NCBI GenBank assembly: GCA_013316495.1
Contig: WSMP01000019.1
Location: 1-17,456, forward strand
Length of the DNA: 17,456 nt
Direction of reading: 5' to 3'
From: Angelakisella sp.
GTDB taxonomy: Bacteria > Bacillota > Clostridia > Oscillospirales > Ruminococcaceae
In this document: one piece after another, positions 5,147-13,103 of the stretch
Layout of the letters: each line of letters starts with the position of its first letter
Numbering within the stretch: position 1 is the first letter of the stretch
Notes under the pieces: model-generated
What the model was told of the DNA's origin: nothing
Seen by the model: the letters and a program-made list of their open reading frames with translations, nothing else
The model's database searches: none
Translations under genes and position numbers: made by a program

Positions 5147-5977
5147 TCAGAGACGGGCGGTATACCAATCCATAGCGCGCCGCATTGCGGCTTCCGGATC
5201 CATAACATACCGGCGGTCCAGAACCTCCAGCCCCAAAAAGCCGGTGTAGTCCATGTCCTTCAGGGTCTGGAGGGCAGCGTCCAGCTCCAGAACACCGTCG
5301 CCAGGGACCAGGTGCCCGCCGGGATTCCCATCCAGGAAGTGGACGTGTCCCAGCCGCTCCTTCCCCAGCATATGGACGAAGGTGCCGAATGTATCCACCC
5401 CTGTGGTGGCAATGACGTCCGTATCCGCAAGACCTGTCAGGGCCGGGCTCCCCACCTCCTTTATAAGGCGCACAAGTTGGCTCGCCTCGTTGCAGATGTG
5501 GGTGGTGAACTTTGTGAAGGGCTCCAGGGCCAGGGTGACCCCCTCCTGTTCCGCCTTGCGGCAGATGCGGCCTATCCCCTCAACGCACCAGTTAAAGGAG
5601 TCCTCCGGATCCAGGTCCAGATAAGCAAAGCCGGTGGAAACCACCATCCGCTGGCATCTCAGTTGCACCGCCGCTTCAATGTGGCGGTTGAAGAACTCCA
5701 CCGTGCGCTCCCGGTAGACCTTATCCGGGTGGGAAACACTGATGGCGTAGACGCACTGTTCCGGGGTGAAGCAGGCCAGCTTCAGGTTGTGGGCCTGGAT
5801 TTTTTTGTCCAGCTCCACCAGACGGTCGTAATCAAAATCCTCCAGGTGCAGATGGGGGCCGGAGGCCCACAGCTCAATGGAGCGGTAGCCCAGGCGCTGG
5901 GCCGAATCCAGGAAGTAATCCAAGGTGTACCGCTTGTAATGGTAGTTGGCAGCGCAAAGCTGTTCAATCGTAAGCAT
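5147..5977 (-). CDS. FrlC-like sugar epimerase, copy 1 (AP endonuclease 2 TIM barrel)
   Basis: A 276-residue TIM-barrel protein of the sugar phosphate isomerase/epimerase family. It resembles fructoselysine 3-epimerase FrlC through GYRSIELWASGPHLH (31-45), TPEQCVYAISV (71-81) and LEPFTKF (151-157). Likely metal ligands are Glu152, Asp185, His211 and Glu251 (GLEVLDRRY). FrlC interconverts psicoselysine and fructoselysine, so a ketose C3-epimerase role on a sugar-amine is plausible. The ATG at 5977 is chosen because GAGAGGAG lies seven bases before it; a TTG at 5995 is in frame but lacks a site. It is the last gene of the minus operon, 20 bases after the PfkB kinase. A diverged second copy lies at 10498-11313. 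Confidence 0.82.
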   Translation of the reverse strand: MLTIEQLCAANYHYKRYTLDYFLDSAQRLGYRSIELWASGPHLHLEDFDYDRLVELDKKIQAHNLKLACFTPEQCVYAISVSHPDKVYRERTVEFFNRHIEAAVQLRCQRMVVSTGFAYLDLDPEDSFNWCVEGIGRICRKAEQEGVTLALEPFTKFTTHICNEASQLVRLIKEVGSPALTGLADTDVIATTGVDTFGTFVHMLGKERLGHVHFLDGNPGGHLVPGDGVLELDAALQTLKDMDYTGFLGLEVLDRRYVMDPEAAMRRAMDWYTARL

Positions 5978-5997
5978 CCCGCTTCTCCTCTCCAAAT

Positions 5998-6786
5998 TTA
6001 GATATAGGGGTTAAACTGCTGGATAATCTGGGTGGCGCGGGCCTTTCCCCTGGCCATGCACTGGGGGATGCTCTCCCCCAGGCTCACCCCGTAGGTAAAG
6101 GCGGCAATGTAGGAATCCCCCGCCCCCACGGTGTTCACCACCGGGACCGCCTCGGCGCTTTCCTCGTAGAACCGCTCCCCATCCCAGGCCAGGCTCCCGT
6201 GCTCCCCCAGCATCGCCACGACGCAGCCGGCCCCCTTGGCTTTGGCTCCCTTAATGAATTCTCGAATAAAATCATCCTTCTGCTCGTAGGAGAAAAAGGC
6301 GTAATCCAAATAAGGCAGCAACAGGTCGTTTACCGGCAGGTCCAGCCGCTTGGAAAAGTCGTAGACCCACACCTGGCCCGGCTGCTTAAGCTCTGCGATG
6401 TACCGCTCTATCTTTGCCCACCGCTCGGCGTAGACAATGTCAAAGCCCTTGATAAACTCCAAATCCTCCGGGGAAAGGGCAATCTCCTCCATGGCGTTGC
6501 CTGCAAAGTGGAGATGTTTCTTGTCCCCTTCCACAATGTCCATGGTGGCCATGCCGGTGGGCCGCTCCACGCGGTCCAGCACCCGCAGGGGGATGCCCCG
6601 CTCCCGGAGGCGCTCCTCCAGGGCCATGGCGAAAACATCGTTGCCCAGGATGGTCATTTCGGTAATATCCCCGCCCATCTCCTTGTAGTTGAGGGCAAAG
6701 TCGATGCTGTTGCCGGTGAGATAATACCGGTCCAGCTTGTAGTAAACGTCGATGCAGTTATCCGCCAGGGCAATGGCTCTTTTCAT
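5998..6786 (-). CDS. FrlD-like PfkB kinase, copy 1
   Basis: A 262-residue PfkB (ribokinase) family kinase. The N-terminal LADNCIDVYYKL and GNSIDFALNY correspond to substrate-binding parts of FrlD, and NTVGAGDSY (218-226) holds the anion hole and catalytic Asp224. FrlD phosphorylates C6 of fructoselysine in the cytoplasm before deglycation; a related sugar-amine or ketose is expected here. The length fits FrlD (about 260 aa). Its ribosome site GGGGGAG overlaps the stop of yjbQ, implying translational coupling. Another FrlD-like kinase is at 15122-16009, so this copy probably serves a different substrate or stereoisomer. Confidence 0.85.
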   Translation of the reverse strand: MKRAIALADNCIDVYYKLDRYYLTGNSIDFALNYKEMGGDITEMTILGNDVFAMALEERLRERGIPLRVLDRVERPTGMATMDIVEGDKKHLHFAGNAMEEIALSPEDLEFIKGFDIVYAERWAKIERYIAELKQPGQVWVYDFSKRLDLPVNDLLLPYLDYAFFSYEQKDDFIREFIKGAKAKGAGCVVAMLGEHGSLAWDGERFYEESAEAVPVVNTVGAGDSYIAAFTYGVSLGESIPQCMARGKARATQIIQQFNPYI

Positions 6787-6792
6787 GCTGTC

Positions 6793-7224
6793 TCACTCCC
6801 CCATGACATAAATCATATACTTGCGGTTTTTAATGCCATCGTATTCGCAGAAATAGATATCCGCGGCGCTCCCCAGCTTCACTCTGCCTTCCACCACCGG
6901 GAAGACACAGTGGTTCCCGGTGAGGAGGGACTTCAGGTGTCCCGGCGCGTTGCCGCCGATGGTGCCATAGCTGCGGAGATAGTGGTTGTGGTGGTAGGGA
7001 TAGTCCTCCGGGGCAGCGCGATCCAGCATCTCCATCAGGTCCTTTTCCACGCAGGGGAGGCTTTCGTTCACGGTGATGCCGGTGGTGGTGTGCTCGGTGA
7101 TAACAAAGACCACCCCGTTTTCCACCCCGCTTTCCGCCACATAGTCCCGCACCTCGTCGGTGATACGGAGCATCTCAAACTCCTTGTTGGCGCAGATAGG
7201 GACCTCCTTCAGCTTAAATTTCAT
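6793..7224 (-). CDS. yjbQ: YjbQ family protein (UPF0047)
   Basis: A 143-residue protein with the family marks TEHTTTGITVNES (43-55), His78-His79 and GHLKSLLTG (96-104), followed by CEYDG. The full length is about usual. In E. coli, YjbQ has weak thiamine phosphate synthase activity, but its physiological reaction is unsettled. The conserved His and Glu residues suggest a metal site. The start is ATG at 7224; the gene overlaps the end of the amidohydrolase gene by 11 bases, so the two are translationally coupled. A YjbQ protein inside an Amadori-type catabolic operon is unusual and hints at an unrecognised hydrolytic role. Confidence 0.88.
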   Translation of the reverse strand: MKFKLKEVPICANKEFEMLRITDEVRDYVAESGVENGVVFVITEHTTTGITVNESLPCVEKDLMEMLDRAAPEDYPYHHNHYLRSYGTIGGNAPGHLKSLLTGNHCVFPVVEGRVKLGSAADIYFCEYDGIKNRKYMIYVMGE

Positions 7225-8080
7225 CACAAAGTCCCTCCAGTCCGAAGAATTTGGCGGCGTTGCGCCAGTACACCTTTTCCCTGGTTTCCGGGTCCATGGC
7301 AATGCTGTCCAGGCCGCGCTTGGCCCGCACCGGGCGGATGCGGGGGGAATCGGAGCCGAACATCACCTGGCCGGCGATGTTGTGCTCCAGCCAATATTCC
7401 CCCATCTCCTCCCGGAAGACCTTGTGGTAGATTTGATACGGCCCGTCGAAGTTCATCAGGGCGGTATTGGCGTAGAGGTTGGGGTATTTAAGCAGAAGGG
7501 CCGCCGTCTCCTGAACCCAGGGCCACCCCATATGGGCCAGGCAGATATTCACCTCCGGGTAGGCGGCGACCACCTCCTCGAACTCCACCGGCCGGGCGTA
7601 TTTCGCCAAGGCGTCCTTCTCCAGGCAAAGCCCGGCATGGAAGAGGATGGGCTTTTTGTGGGCCCGGCAAAGGTCGTAAAGGGGCAGCAGCCGGGGGTCG
7701 CCGGGGTACATCTTCAGGCGGGCGGTGTTCACCACAAGGCCCCGCAGCCCCAGGGTGGTGAAGGCGCGCTCCAGCTCCTGGCAGGCGTCGGCTCGGCGGG
7801 GGTCCACCGCCGCCAGGCCCAGGAAAAAGTCCGGCTCCAGGGCCACCAGCGCCGCAATCTCATCGTTGGAGATGGCGGGGGTCCCTGTCTCGGCGGAGCA
7901 GTCCTCCGGCAGCAGCGCCGCCTTGCGGATATCCGCCAGGGCATACTGCTTTTTCAGGAGCGGCAGGGGTGAGGGCTTCATCAGGTGGAAATTCATCTCG
8001 TCGCAACGCCTTTCAAAGCGGGCGGCGTCGCCGCAGATAGGGGCGAAAAGCGCCGGACGGATGTGGGTATCAATAAGCAT
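7214..8080 (-). CDS. Amidohydro_2 family metal-dependent hydrolase
   Basis: A 288-residue TIM-barrel hydrolase of the amidohydrolase 2 type, which includes lactonases, hydrolases and decarboxylases. Visible metal and active-site motifs are DTHIRP (5-9), FHAG (His148), LAHMGWPW (His183) and FGSDSPR (Asp244). The first motif is normally HxH; here it is His6-Ile-Arg8, so the second histidine is replaced. This may change the metal site or narrow the chemistry. AAGGAGG lies ten bases before the ATG. It follows the FGGY kinase by 20 bases and overlaps yjbQ. It could open a lactone or cleave an amide in the pathway; the exact substrate is unknown. Confidence 0.82.
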   Translation of the reverse strand: MLIDTHIRPALFAPICGDAARFERRCDEMNFHLMKPSPLPLLKKQYALADIRKAALLPEDCSAETGTPAISNDEIAALVALEPDFFLGLAAVDPRRADACQELERAFTTLGLRGLVVNTARLKMYPGDPRLLPLYDLCRAHKKPILFHAGLCLEKDALAKYARPVEFEEVVAAYPEVNICLAHMGWPWVQETAALLLKYPNLYANTALMNFDGPYQIYHKVFREEMGEYWLEHNIAGQVMFGSDSPRIRPVRAKRGLDSIAMDPETREKVYWRNAAKFFGLEGLCDEI

Positions 8081-8100
8081 TTTGGAGGGGCCTCCTTCTG

Positions 8101-9651
8101 TTACAGATTATCCTGGAGGGCATACATACTCTCCCGGTTGGCGCGGTACAGCTCCCGGAAGATGGGGTAGCAGGTTTTGTAAAACTCGTGGTTTTCCAGG
8201 TTGGGCTGGAGGACGGTCCCCTGGGGCAGAGCGTCCCGCAGGGCCAGGAAGTCCTTCAGGGCCCCGCAGCCCACCGCCGCCAGCATGGCGTCCCCATAGG
8301 AGGAGCACTGCCAGGGCTCCGGGATGGTGATGGGAATACCCGCCATATCGCAGATAATCTGCATCCAGGTGCGGTTTTTGGTGCCGCCGCCGGCGGTGAT
8401 AAGCCGCTTGGGGGGCAGGCCCATCTCCTCGAAAAGCAGCAGGTGCTGGTAGGTGGAGTAGCCGATGGCCTCCAAGGCGGCGCGGCCAATATGCCGCCGG
8501 TTGTGGCCGCCCCGCAGGCCGAATATCATCCCGGCGGCCCTGGGGTCCTGGAGGGGGCTGCGCTCCCCGTAGATGTAGGGAAGCATCATCAGACCGCCGC
8601 TGCCGGCCGGCACCTCCGCCGCCTCCCGCGCCATAACGGCGTAGGCGTTCTCTCCCCCCTGCTCCTGGGCCGCCAGCTCCGGGGCGTAGAGGGTATCCCG
8701 CACCCAGCGGGTGAGGGTCCCGGCGGCGTTGGTGCCGTCCCCCATGCAAAAGGTGCCGGGAACGGTGAAGACCTTTCCCCCTTTAAGGGAGCCGTTTCCA
8801 TTGGGGGAAACAAACTGGTCCACAAAGCGGTCCACACAGTAGTAATAGAACATGGAGGAGCCGTACTGGAAGAAGGCGGTGCCAGGCTCCACCAGGCCGA
8901 CGCTGATGGCCTCGGCGGTGGAATCCCCGGTACCGGTGACCACCGGCGTGCCGGGGGCCAGACCGGTCTCCCTGGCTGCCTCCGGTGTGACACGACCCAC
9001 GATATCGGTGGAGACGGCGCAGTCGGCAATCTGATCCGGGCGGCAGTAGAGGGGGCATTCCGCCTCGTTCTTCGTCCCGTCCCCCTTATATAAAGGCCGG
9101 AAGGAGCCCTTTGCCAAAAACTGGTCGATGACATACTCCCCGGTGAGGCGGGCGGTGAGGAAGGAGCTGCCGGTGAGGAACTTATAGGTCCGCCCATAGA
9201 CCTCCGGCTCGTTGTTTTTAAGCCACAGAATCTTGGTGGCGGTATCCCCGGAGCAGATGGGATGGCCGAACAGCTCCTGCACCCGCTGCTCCCCGTAGTG
9301 CTGGGTAAGCCATGCGGCTTCCCTTTCCGCCCTGGCGTCGATGCCGTAAAGGATGGCCGGGCGCAGGGGGCGGCAGTTTTCGTCCACCGGCAGGCAGTCG
9401 GTGCCCAGGGCGCTGGCCCCTACACAGGCCACCTGCTCCGGGGCGATGCCGCTTTCCTCCAGGAGCTTTTTGGTTATCTTGCAGAAATCCCCCCACCAGA
9501 CGCCTTCTGCGTCGTGCTCGAACCAGCCGGGCTGGGGGTTTTCCATGGTGTGGGGGACGCTGACGTCGGCGGCGGGGCGGAAGTCCTCCCCGATGAGCAT
9601 GCCGCGGGATTCAAAGGTCCCGATGTCCACCCCTAAAAAGTATCGTTTCAT
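8101..9651 (-). CDS. FGGY family carbohydrate kinase, xylulokinase-like
   Basis: A 516-residue sugar kinase with both actin-like domains. DIGT (9-12) is phosphate loop 1. GTGDST (240-245) holds the probable catalytic Asp243. GERSP (362-366) and AGGGTKN (420-426) are the ATP/adenosine region motifs. The length suits xylulokinase or ribulokinase-like enzymes, which phosphorylate open-chain pentuloses or polyols. Specificity cannot be read here. AAAGGA lies close before the ATG, and the gene starts 18 bases after the BtpA-like gene. With two PfkB kinases in the same locus it makes a third sugar kinase, so it probably handles a freed sugar or a side product. Confidence 0.9.
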   Translation of the reverse strand: MKRYFLGVDIGTFESRGMLIGEDFRPAADVSVPHTMENPQPGWFEHDAEGVWWGDFCKITKKLLEESGIAPEQVACVGASALGTDCLPVDENCRPLRPAILYGIDARAEREAAWLTQHYGEQRVQELFGHPICSGDTATKILWLKNNEPEVYGRTYKFLTGSSFLTARLTGEYVIDQFLAKGSFRPLYKGDGTKNEAECPLYCRPDQIADCAVSTDIVGRVTPEAARETGLAPGTPVVTGTGDSTAEAISVGLVEPGTAFFQYGSSMFYYYCVDRFVDQFVSPNGNGSLKGGKVFTVPGTFCMGDGTNAAGTLTRWVRDTLYAPELAAQEQGGENAYAVMAREAAEVPAGSGGLMMLPYIYGERSPLQDPRAAGMIFGLRGGHNRRHIGRAALEAIGYSTYQHLLLFEEMGLPPKRLITAGGGTKNRTWMQIICDMAGIPITIPEPWQCSSYGDAMLAAVGCGALKDFLALRDALPQGTVLQPNLENHEFYKTCYPIFRELYRANRESMYALQDNL

Positions 9652-9669
9652 GGCTCTGTCCTTTCTGGG

Positions 9670-10479
9670 TCACAGCCCCGCCCGGATCTCCCGGACAATC
9701 TCCATAAAGGAGCGCACCCGCTCCTCGTCCACCCGGCCGTTAAAGACGCCGTCCTTCTTGAAAGCGGAGCCCATGCAGACGCCGTCGCAGAACCGGAGCT
9801 TTTCCCGCACGTTTTCGTGGCGGCAGCCGGTGTTGCAGAAAACCGGCACCTGGCGGGGCTGGGCCACCTGGTAGACATCCTCCAGAATCTTATCGTCCGG
9901 CTCGTTGCCGGCGGCGGAGCCTGAAACGCAGAGGCCGTCGGCAAAGTCCCCGAACATAATGGACCGGGCCACCACCTGGATATCCCGCTGCACCAGGTAA
10001 CAGTCCGCCTCCGGGTTCACCTTAAAGAGCAGCTTCATATCCTGGATGCCCAGGGCCTTGCGGTGGCGGATGGCCTCGCCGCTGTTGGAGGTGTAGAGGC
10101 CGTACTCCCCCATATAGGCCCCGGAGAAGCAGCTGCGGCCAAACCGGGCCCCTGTGGCGGCGACCAGGTCGATGGTGGCGATGGGGTTCTTCACTACATT
10201 GACGCCGAAGGGCACCCGAATAAGCTCCTTCAGGTTCCCGATGATATAGGCCATGGCGGAAATCACCGCGATATCCGCCACCGGCTGGTAGGGGAGGCTG
10301 AATTCATTGGCAAAGAGGATGCCGTCCACCCCGCCGTTCTGGAGGGCGATGAGGTCCTGGCGGGCATGGTCCAGGACTGTATCCATACTGCCGCAGTAGC
10401 CGGGGTCCCCAGGGAGGGCATCCAGGTGCAGCAGGGCGATAATGGGCTTTTCTACCCCAAACATTTCATGGGTCCACAT
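9670..10479 (-). CDS. BtpA/SgcQ family TIM-barrel protein
   Basis: A 269-residue protein with family features: KPIIALLHLDALPGDPGY (11-28), GGVDGILFANEFSLPY, GVNVVKNP and FCNTGCRHENV. Members include BtpA, needed for photosystem I stability in cyanobacteria, and SgcQ of the E. coli sgc sugar operon. The biochemical reaction is not established, though a nucleotide- or sugar-related TIM-barrel enzyme is likely. ATG 10479 is chosen over TTG 10485 because AAAGGAG is nine bases before it. It sits 18 bases after the epimerase 2 gene in the operon. The sgc precedent fits a sugar catabolic role. Confidence 0.87.
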   Translation of the reverse strand: MWTHEMFGVEKPIIALLHLDALPGDPGYCGSMDTVLDHARQDLIALQNGGVDGILFANEFSLPYQPVADIAVISAMAYIIGNLKELIRVPFGVNVVKNPIATIDLVAATGARFGRSCFSGAYMGEYGLYTSNSGEAIRHRKALGIQDMKLLFKVNPEADCYLVQRDIQVVARSIMFGDFADGLCVSGSAAGNEPDDKILEDVYQVAQPRQVPVFCNTGCRHENVREKLRFCDGVCMGSAFKKDGVFNGRVDEERVRSFMEIVREIRAGL

Positions 10480-10497
10480 GGTCAAACACTCCTTTGT

Positions 10498-11313
10498 TTA
10501 ATCAAGCTCGTTGGTATTGGCACGCAGCCAGGCAACAATATCATCAATGGCCTTGTCCGGGTCGCAGTAATACCGGCGGTCGCAAATCTCAAAGGAGCAG
10601 GTCCCCTGGTAGTTGTGGGCCACAATAGCGTCGTAATACTCCTTCATGGGGAAATCGGCATCTCCGGGGACGGTGTGGCCCCGGTCGTTAAAGTGGACGT
10701 GCTGGAGCTTTTCCCCCAGGTTCCCGAAGTAATCGTCCACCGTTTCCCCGGCGTAGGTCATCTGGTCCATATCCACCATCCCCACCACCCAGGGGGAATC
10801 GATCTCCCGGAGCATCCGGGCCAGGTCGGCGCTGGTGATGATGGTATTGGAGGTGGTCACCTTCAGCTCCTCCAAAAAGAGGGTGATCTTTTTTCGGTCG
10901 CAGTAGGCGGCCAGCTGCTGCATGGAATCCCGGCAGTAGTTCCATGCCTCCTCACGGGGGGCATCGAAGTAGCCGAAGCCGGTGCTGATCTGGATACAGG
11001 GACAGCCCAAAAACTCGGCGGTATCAATCGCCCGCTGGTAGTAGCGGATGCTGCTCTCCCTGGTGGTGCGGTCCTGGGTGCAGAAGTTCACCGGATAGAC
11101 GCAGTTTTCCGGGGTCATGGCCATGATGGAAAGGCCGCGGCTGCGGATGTCGCGGTCCAGCTCCAAAAGGCTGCTGAGGGGGTAATCAAAAATATTCAGC
11201 TGGGGGGCGGAGCAGTAGAGGTCGATGCTGTCAAAGGGGGAGCGCTCCACCTTGTCCAGGAACTTTTTGATGGGATAGCGCAGGTAATGGTAATTCATCG
11301 GGGCCAGCTTCAT
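10498..11313 (-). CDS. FrlC-like sugar epimerase, copy 2
   Basis: A 271-residue TIM-barrel epimerase, clearly a paralogue of the one at 5147-5977. Both share the N-terminal ANYHYKRY/MNYHYLRY, TPExCVYxxxV, STGFxY and the ending EVLDRRY/EICDRRY. Likely metal ligands are Glu148, Asp181, His205 and Glu242. The two are diverged well beyond recent duplication, suggesting separate substrates. ATG 11313 has AGGAGGTG just upstream. An 88-base gap with a strong stem-loop separates it from the Dcu transporter gene, making it the first enzyme gene of the operon. The function, as for FrlC, is probably C3 epimerisation of a ketosamine or ketose. Confidence 0.8.
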   Translation of the reverse strand: MKLAPMNYHYLRYPIKKFLDKVERSPFDSIDLYCSAPQLNIFDYPLSSLLELDRDIRSRGLSIMAMTPENCVYPVNFCTQDRTTRESSIRYYQRAIDTAEFLGCPCIQISTGFGYFDAPREEAWNYCRDSMQQLAAYCDRKKITLFLEELKVTTSNTIITSADLARMLREIDSPWVVGMVDMDQMTYAGETVDDYFGNLGEKLQHVHFNDRGHTVPGDADFPMKEYYDAIVAHNYQGTCSFEICDRRYYCDPDKAIDDIVAWLRANTNELD

Positions 11314-11336
11314 GGGGACACCTCCTACATAAATGG

Positions 11337-11378
11337 GGCCTGGCGCACGCTGCCCGGTATGGGAAGGCACGCCAGGCC
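11337..11378 (-). promoter_or_regulatory. Intra-operon stem-loop between transporter and enzyme genes
   Basis: GGCCTGGCG (11337-11345) and CGCCAGGCC (11370-11378) are perfect 9-base inverted repeats, with further TGCC/GGCA pairing inside. No T-run follows on the minus strand. It may be an mRNA processing or stability element that sets different levels for the transporter and the enzymes. Confidence 0.5.
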
Positions 11379-11401
11379 GGTAAACAGGGATGGTTTACAT
11401 T

Positions 11402-12715
11402 TTAGAAGACCAGCATTCCCAGGACAAAGGCGACGGCAACGGTGACAACGCTCATCACCAGGCCGGGGAACATATAGCTGTGGTTCAGGACATACTTGCC
11501 AATCTTGGTGGTGCCGGCGGAGTCAAAGCCCAGGGCGGCTACGCACTGGCCGGAGGCGGGAATGAAGTAGTTGCAGTTGCAGACCACCCAGCCGGCGATG
11601 ATAACGTAGACCGGCAGGTTCAGGGCCATGCCAATGGGAATCATAATCATGGTGGTGGAGGCCTGGCTGGTGGTGATGGCGGCCACGATGAACACCGCGA
11701 TGATGTAGATCCAGGGGAACTGGTTGGCCACGGCGCCCATAGTATCGGAGATGTAGCCGGACTGGTCGCCGATGAAGGTGTTCACCATCCAGCAAAGACC
11801 GTAAGCCAGCACCACGGCGAACATACCGGTTTTAAAGACGGGCTGATCCAGCATCTTGTTGCTATCGAACTTGCAGACCAGCACCATCAGGGCAGCGCCC
11901 ACCAGCATAAAGATTTCGATGACGGTGGTCATTCCCAGGCTGTTGCCATCGGCGAAGGTGGGCCGCAGGGCGGAAACCGCGCCCAGCAGGACGATGAGAA
12001 GCATGGCTACCAGGAAGATGATAACGGAGTTTTTAGCCTCTTTGGTGACCGGCTTGTCGTCACTGTGGTCCAGCTTGTAGTCCTTCACCAGGCCCTGGCG
12101 CACCCGCTCCAGGTACTCCGGGTCCTCGCTCAGCTCCTTGCCCCGCTTCATGACCGAAAGGCCGGCGGCGATGGCGCCCAGCAGGGTGGCGGGGACGCAG
12201 ACAATCAGCAGGTTAAAGAGGTTGATGTTGCCATAGGCAGCCATCAGGCCCAGGATGCCGGCGGTGGCGGCGGAGATGGGGCAGGCAGTGATGGCGTTCT
12301 GGGAAGCAACTACCGAGGCGGAGATGGGGCGCTCCGGGCGCACGCCGGTATCCATGGCGATTTCATTGATAACCGGCAGCAGGCTATAGACGATGTGGCC
12401 GGTGCCGCACATAAAGGTAAATATGTAGGCCACCACAGGTCCCAGGATGGTGATATGCTCCGGATGCTTGCGGAGAATCCGCTCCGCCAGCTTGACCATG
12501 TAGTCCAAGCCGCCAGCCGCCTGCATACAGGAAGCCGCCACAATAACGGCAATCATAATGCGGATGACGGTGATGGGCGGATCCGAAGGCGGAACGCGCA
12601 GTACAAAGGTCATAATCAGCATGCCAAGACCGCCGGCCAGGGCCAGGAAGGGGCCGCCCTTGCGGGTACCCAGGAAGATCATAGCAAGAACGATAATCAG
12701 TTCTACCCAGAACAT
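11402..12715 (-). CDS. Dcu (DcuA/DcuB) family anaerobic C4-dicarboxylate-type transporter
   Basis: A 437-residue polytopic membrane protein with about ten or more hydrophobic segments. Its opening (FWVELIIVLAMIFLGTRKGG), AAGGLDYMVKLAERILRKHP, TILGPVVAY and the ending GTTKIGKYVLNHSYMFPG match DcuA and DcuB closely in order and spacing. Those proteins exchange or take up fumarate, succinate and aspartate under anaerobic conditions. AAAGGAGG is seven bases before the ATG, and this is the first gene of the eight-gene operon. The placement implies it imports the pathway substrate or exports a dicarboxylate end product. A glycated acidic amino acid would suit it. Substrate is inference; the family is firm. 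Confidence 0.9.
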   Translation of the reverse strand: MFWVELIIVLAMIFLGTRKGGPFLALAGGLGMLIMTFVLRVPPSDPPITVIRIMIAVIVAASCMQAAGGLDYMVKLAERILRKHPEHITILGPVVAYIFTFMCGTGHIVYSLLPVINEIAMDTGVRPERPISASVVASQNAITACPISAATAGILGLMAAYGNINLFNLLIVCVPATLLGAIAAGLSVMKRGKELSEDPEYLERVRQGLVKDYKLDHSDDKPVTKEAKNSVIIFLVAMLLIVLLGAVSALRPTFADGNSLGMTTVIEIFMLVGAALMVLVCKFDSNKMLDQPVFKTGMFAVVLAYGLCWMVNTFIGDQSGYISDTMGAVANQFPWIYIIAVFIVAAITTSQASTTMIMIPIGMALNLPVYVIIAGWVVCNCNYFIPASGQCVAALGFDSAGTTKIGKYVLNHSYMFPGLVMSVVTVAVAFVLGMLVF

Positions 12716-12872
12716 AGAATTGCCTCCTTTTTCATCGAATGGATTATGGGATGGGCTTTTTTGAGGTCCTTACCAGCGTGGCCACGCGGTGCTGAACGTG
12801 CAACAGCTCGGCCGGTGAATGTTCTATATTGTATCGAATCATCCCCGCCAAATTGTTTTACATTACGATAAT

Positions 12873-12902
12873 ACAATACAACACAAATACCGGGATTGTC
12901 AA
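12873..12902 (-). promoter_or_regulatory. Promoter of the eight-gene minus operon with TATTG repeats
   Basis: On the minus strand TTGACA (12897-12902), an 18-base spacer and a modest -10 TATTGT (12873-12878) start a leader of about 150 bases. TTGTATTGTATTAT overlaps the -10 region here, as it does at 14018-14038. A related copy, GTATTGCATTGTATC, lies further upstream at 12976-12990. Shared repeats at both operon promoters point to one regulator, probably the GntR protein. Confidence 0.6.
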
Positions 12903-13021
12903 TACAAAATCAAAAATTCGGTCAAATATCTATTTATGGGCATCTACTTTTGTGCAATATGTATATATCAGATTTGATACAATGCAATACTGGCTTTTCA
13001 GGAGCGCTGTGGCTCTTTGCG

Positions 13022-13067
13022 CCCTAAAAAGAGAAAGGCCCTCCGACACAATTGGATGTCAGAGGGC
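13022..13067 (-). terminator. Terminator of the gntR transcript
   Basis: GCCCTC and GACA (13038-13048) pair with TGTC and GAGGGC (13057-13067) with one C/A mismatch. On the minus strand CTTTCTCTTTTT follows; the plus strand has CTCTTTT. It ends gntR transcription before the dcu promoter region. The stretch 12716-13103 otherwise holds the operon promoter, its leader and repeat sites, and no convincing gene. Confidence 0.8.
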
Positions 13068-13103
13068 TCTTTTGCTGTCGTCTCTTAAATTCTATGGGGG
13101 GGA

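Noticed and set aside
12776..12787. Perfect palindrome GCGTGGCCACGC in the dcu leader
   Set aside because: It lies well downstream of the promoter, no second copy was seen, and GC-rich palindromes of this size arise by chance. No role could be argued.
12744..12842. A 32-codon frame in the dcu leader (MIRYNIEHSPAELLHVQHRV...)
   Set aside because: The GGCGGGG before its ATG leaves no spacing for a ribosome, and the peptide has no regulatory codon run. It could be a leader peptide, but the support is too thin.
6199..12871. Several long open frames on the plus strand (up to about 490 codons) opposite the minus operon
   Set aside because: They mirror strongly supported enzyme and transporter genes, have repetitive Gly/His/Gln-rich products, no good ribosome sites and no family features. 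High GC at third positions explains them.
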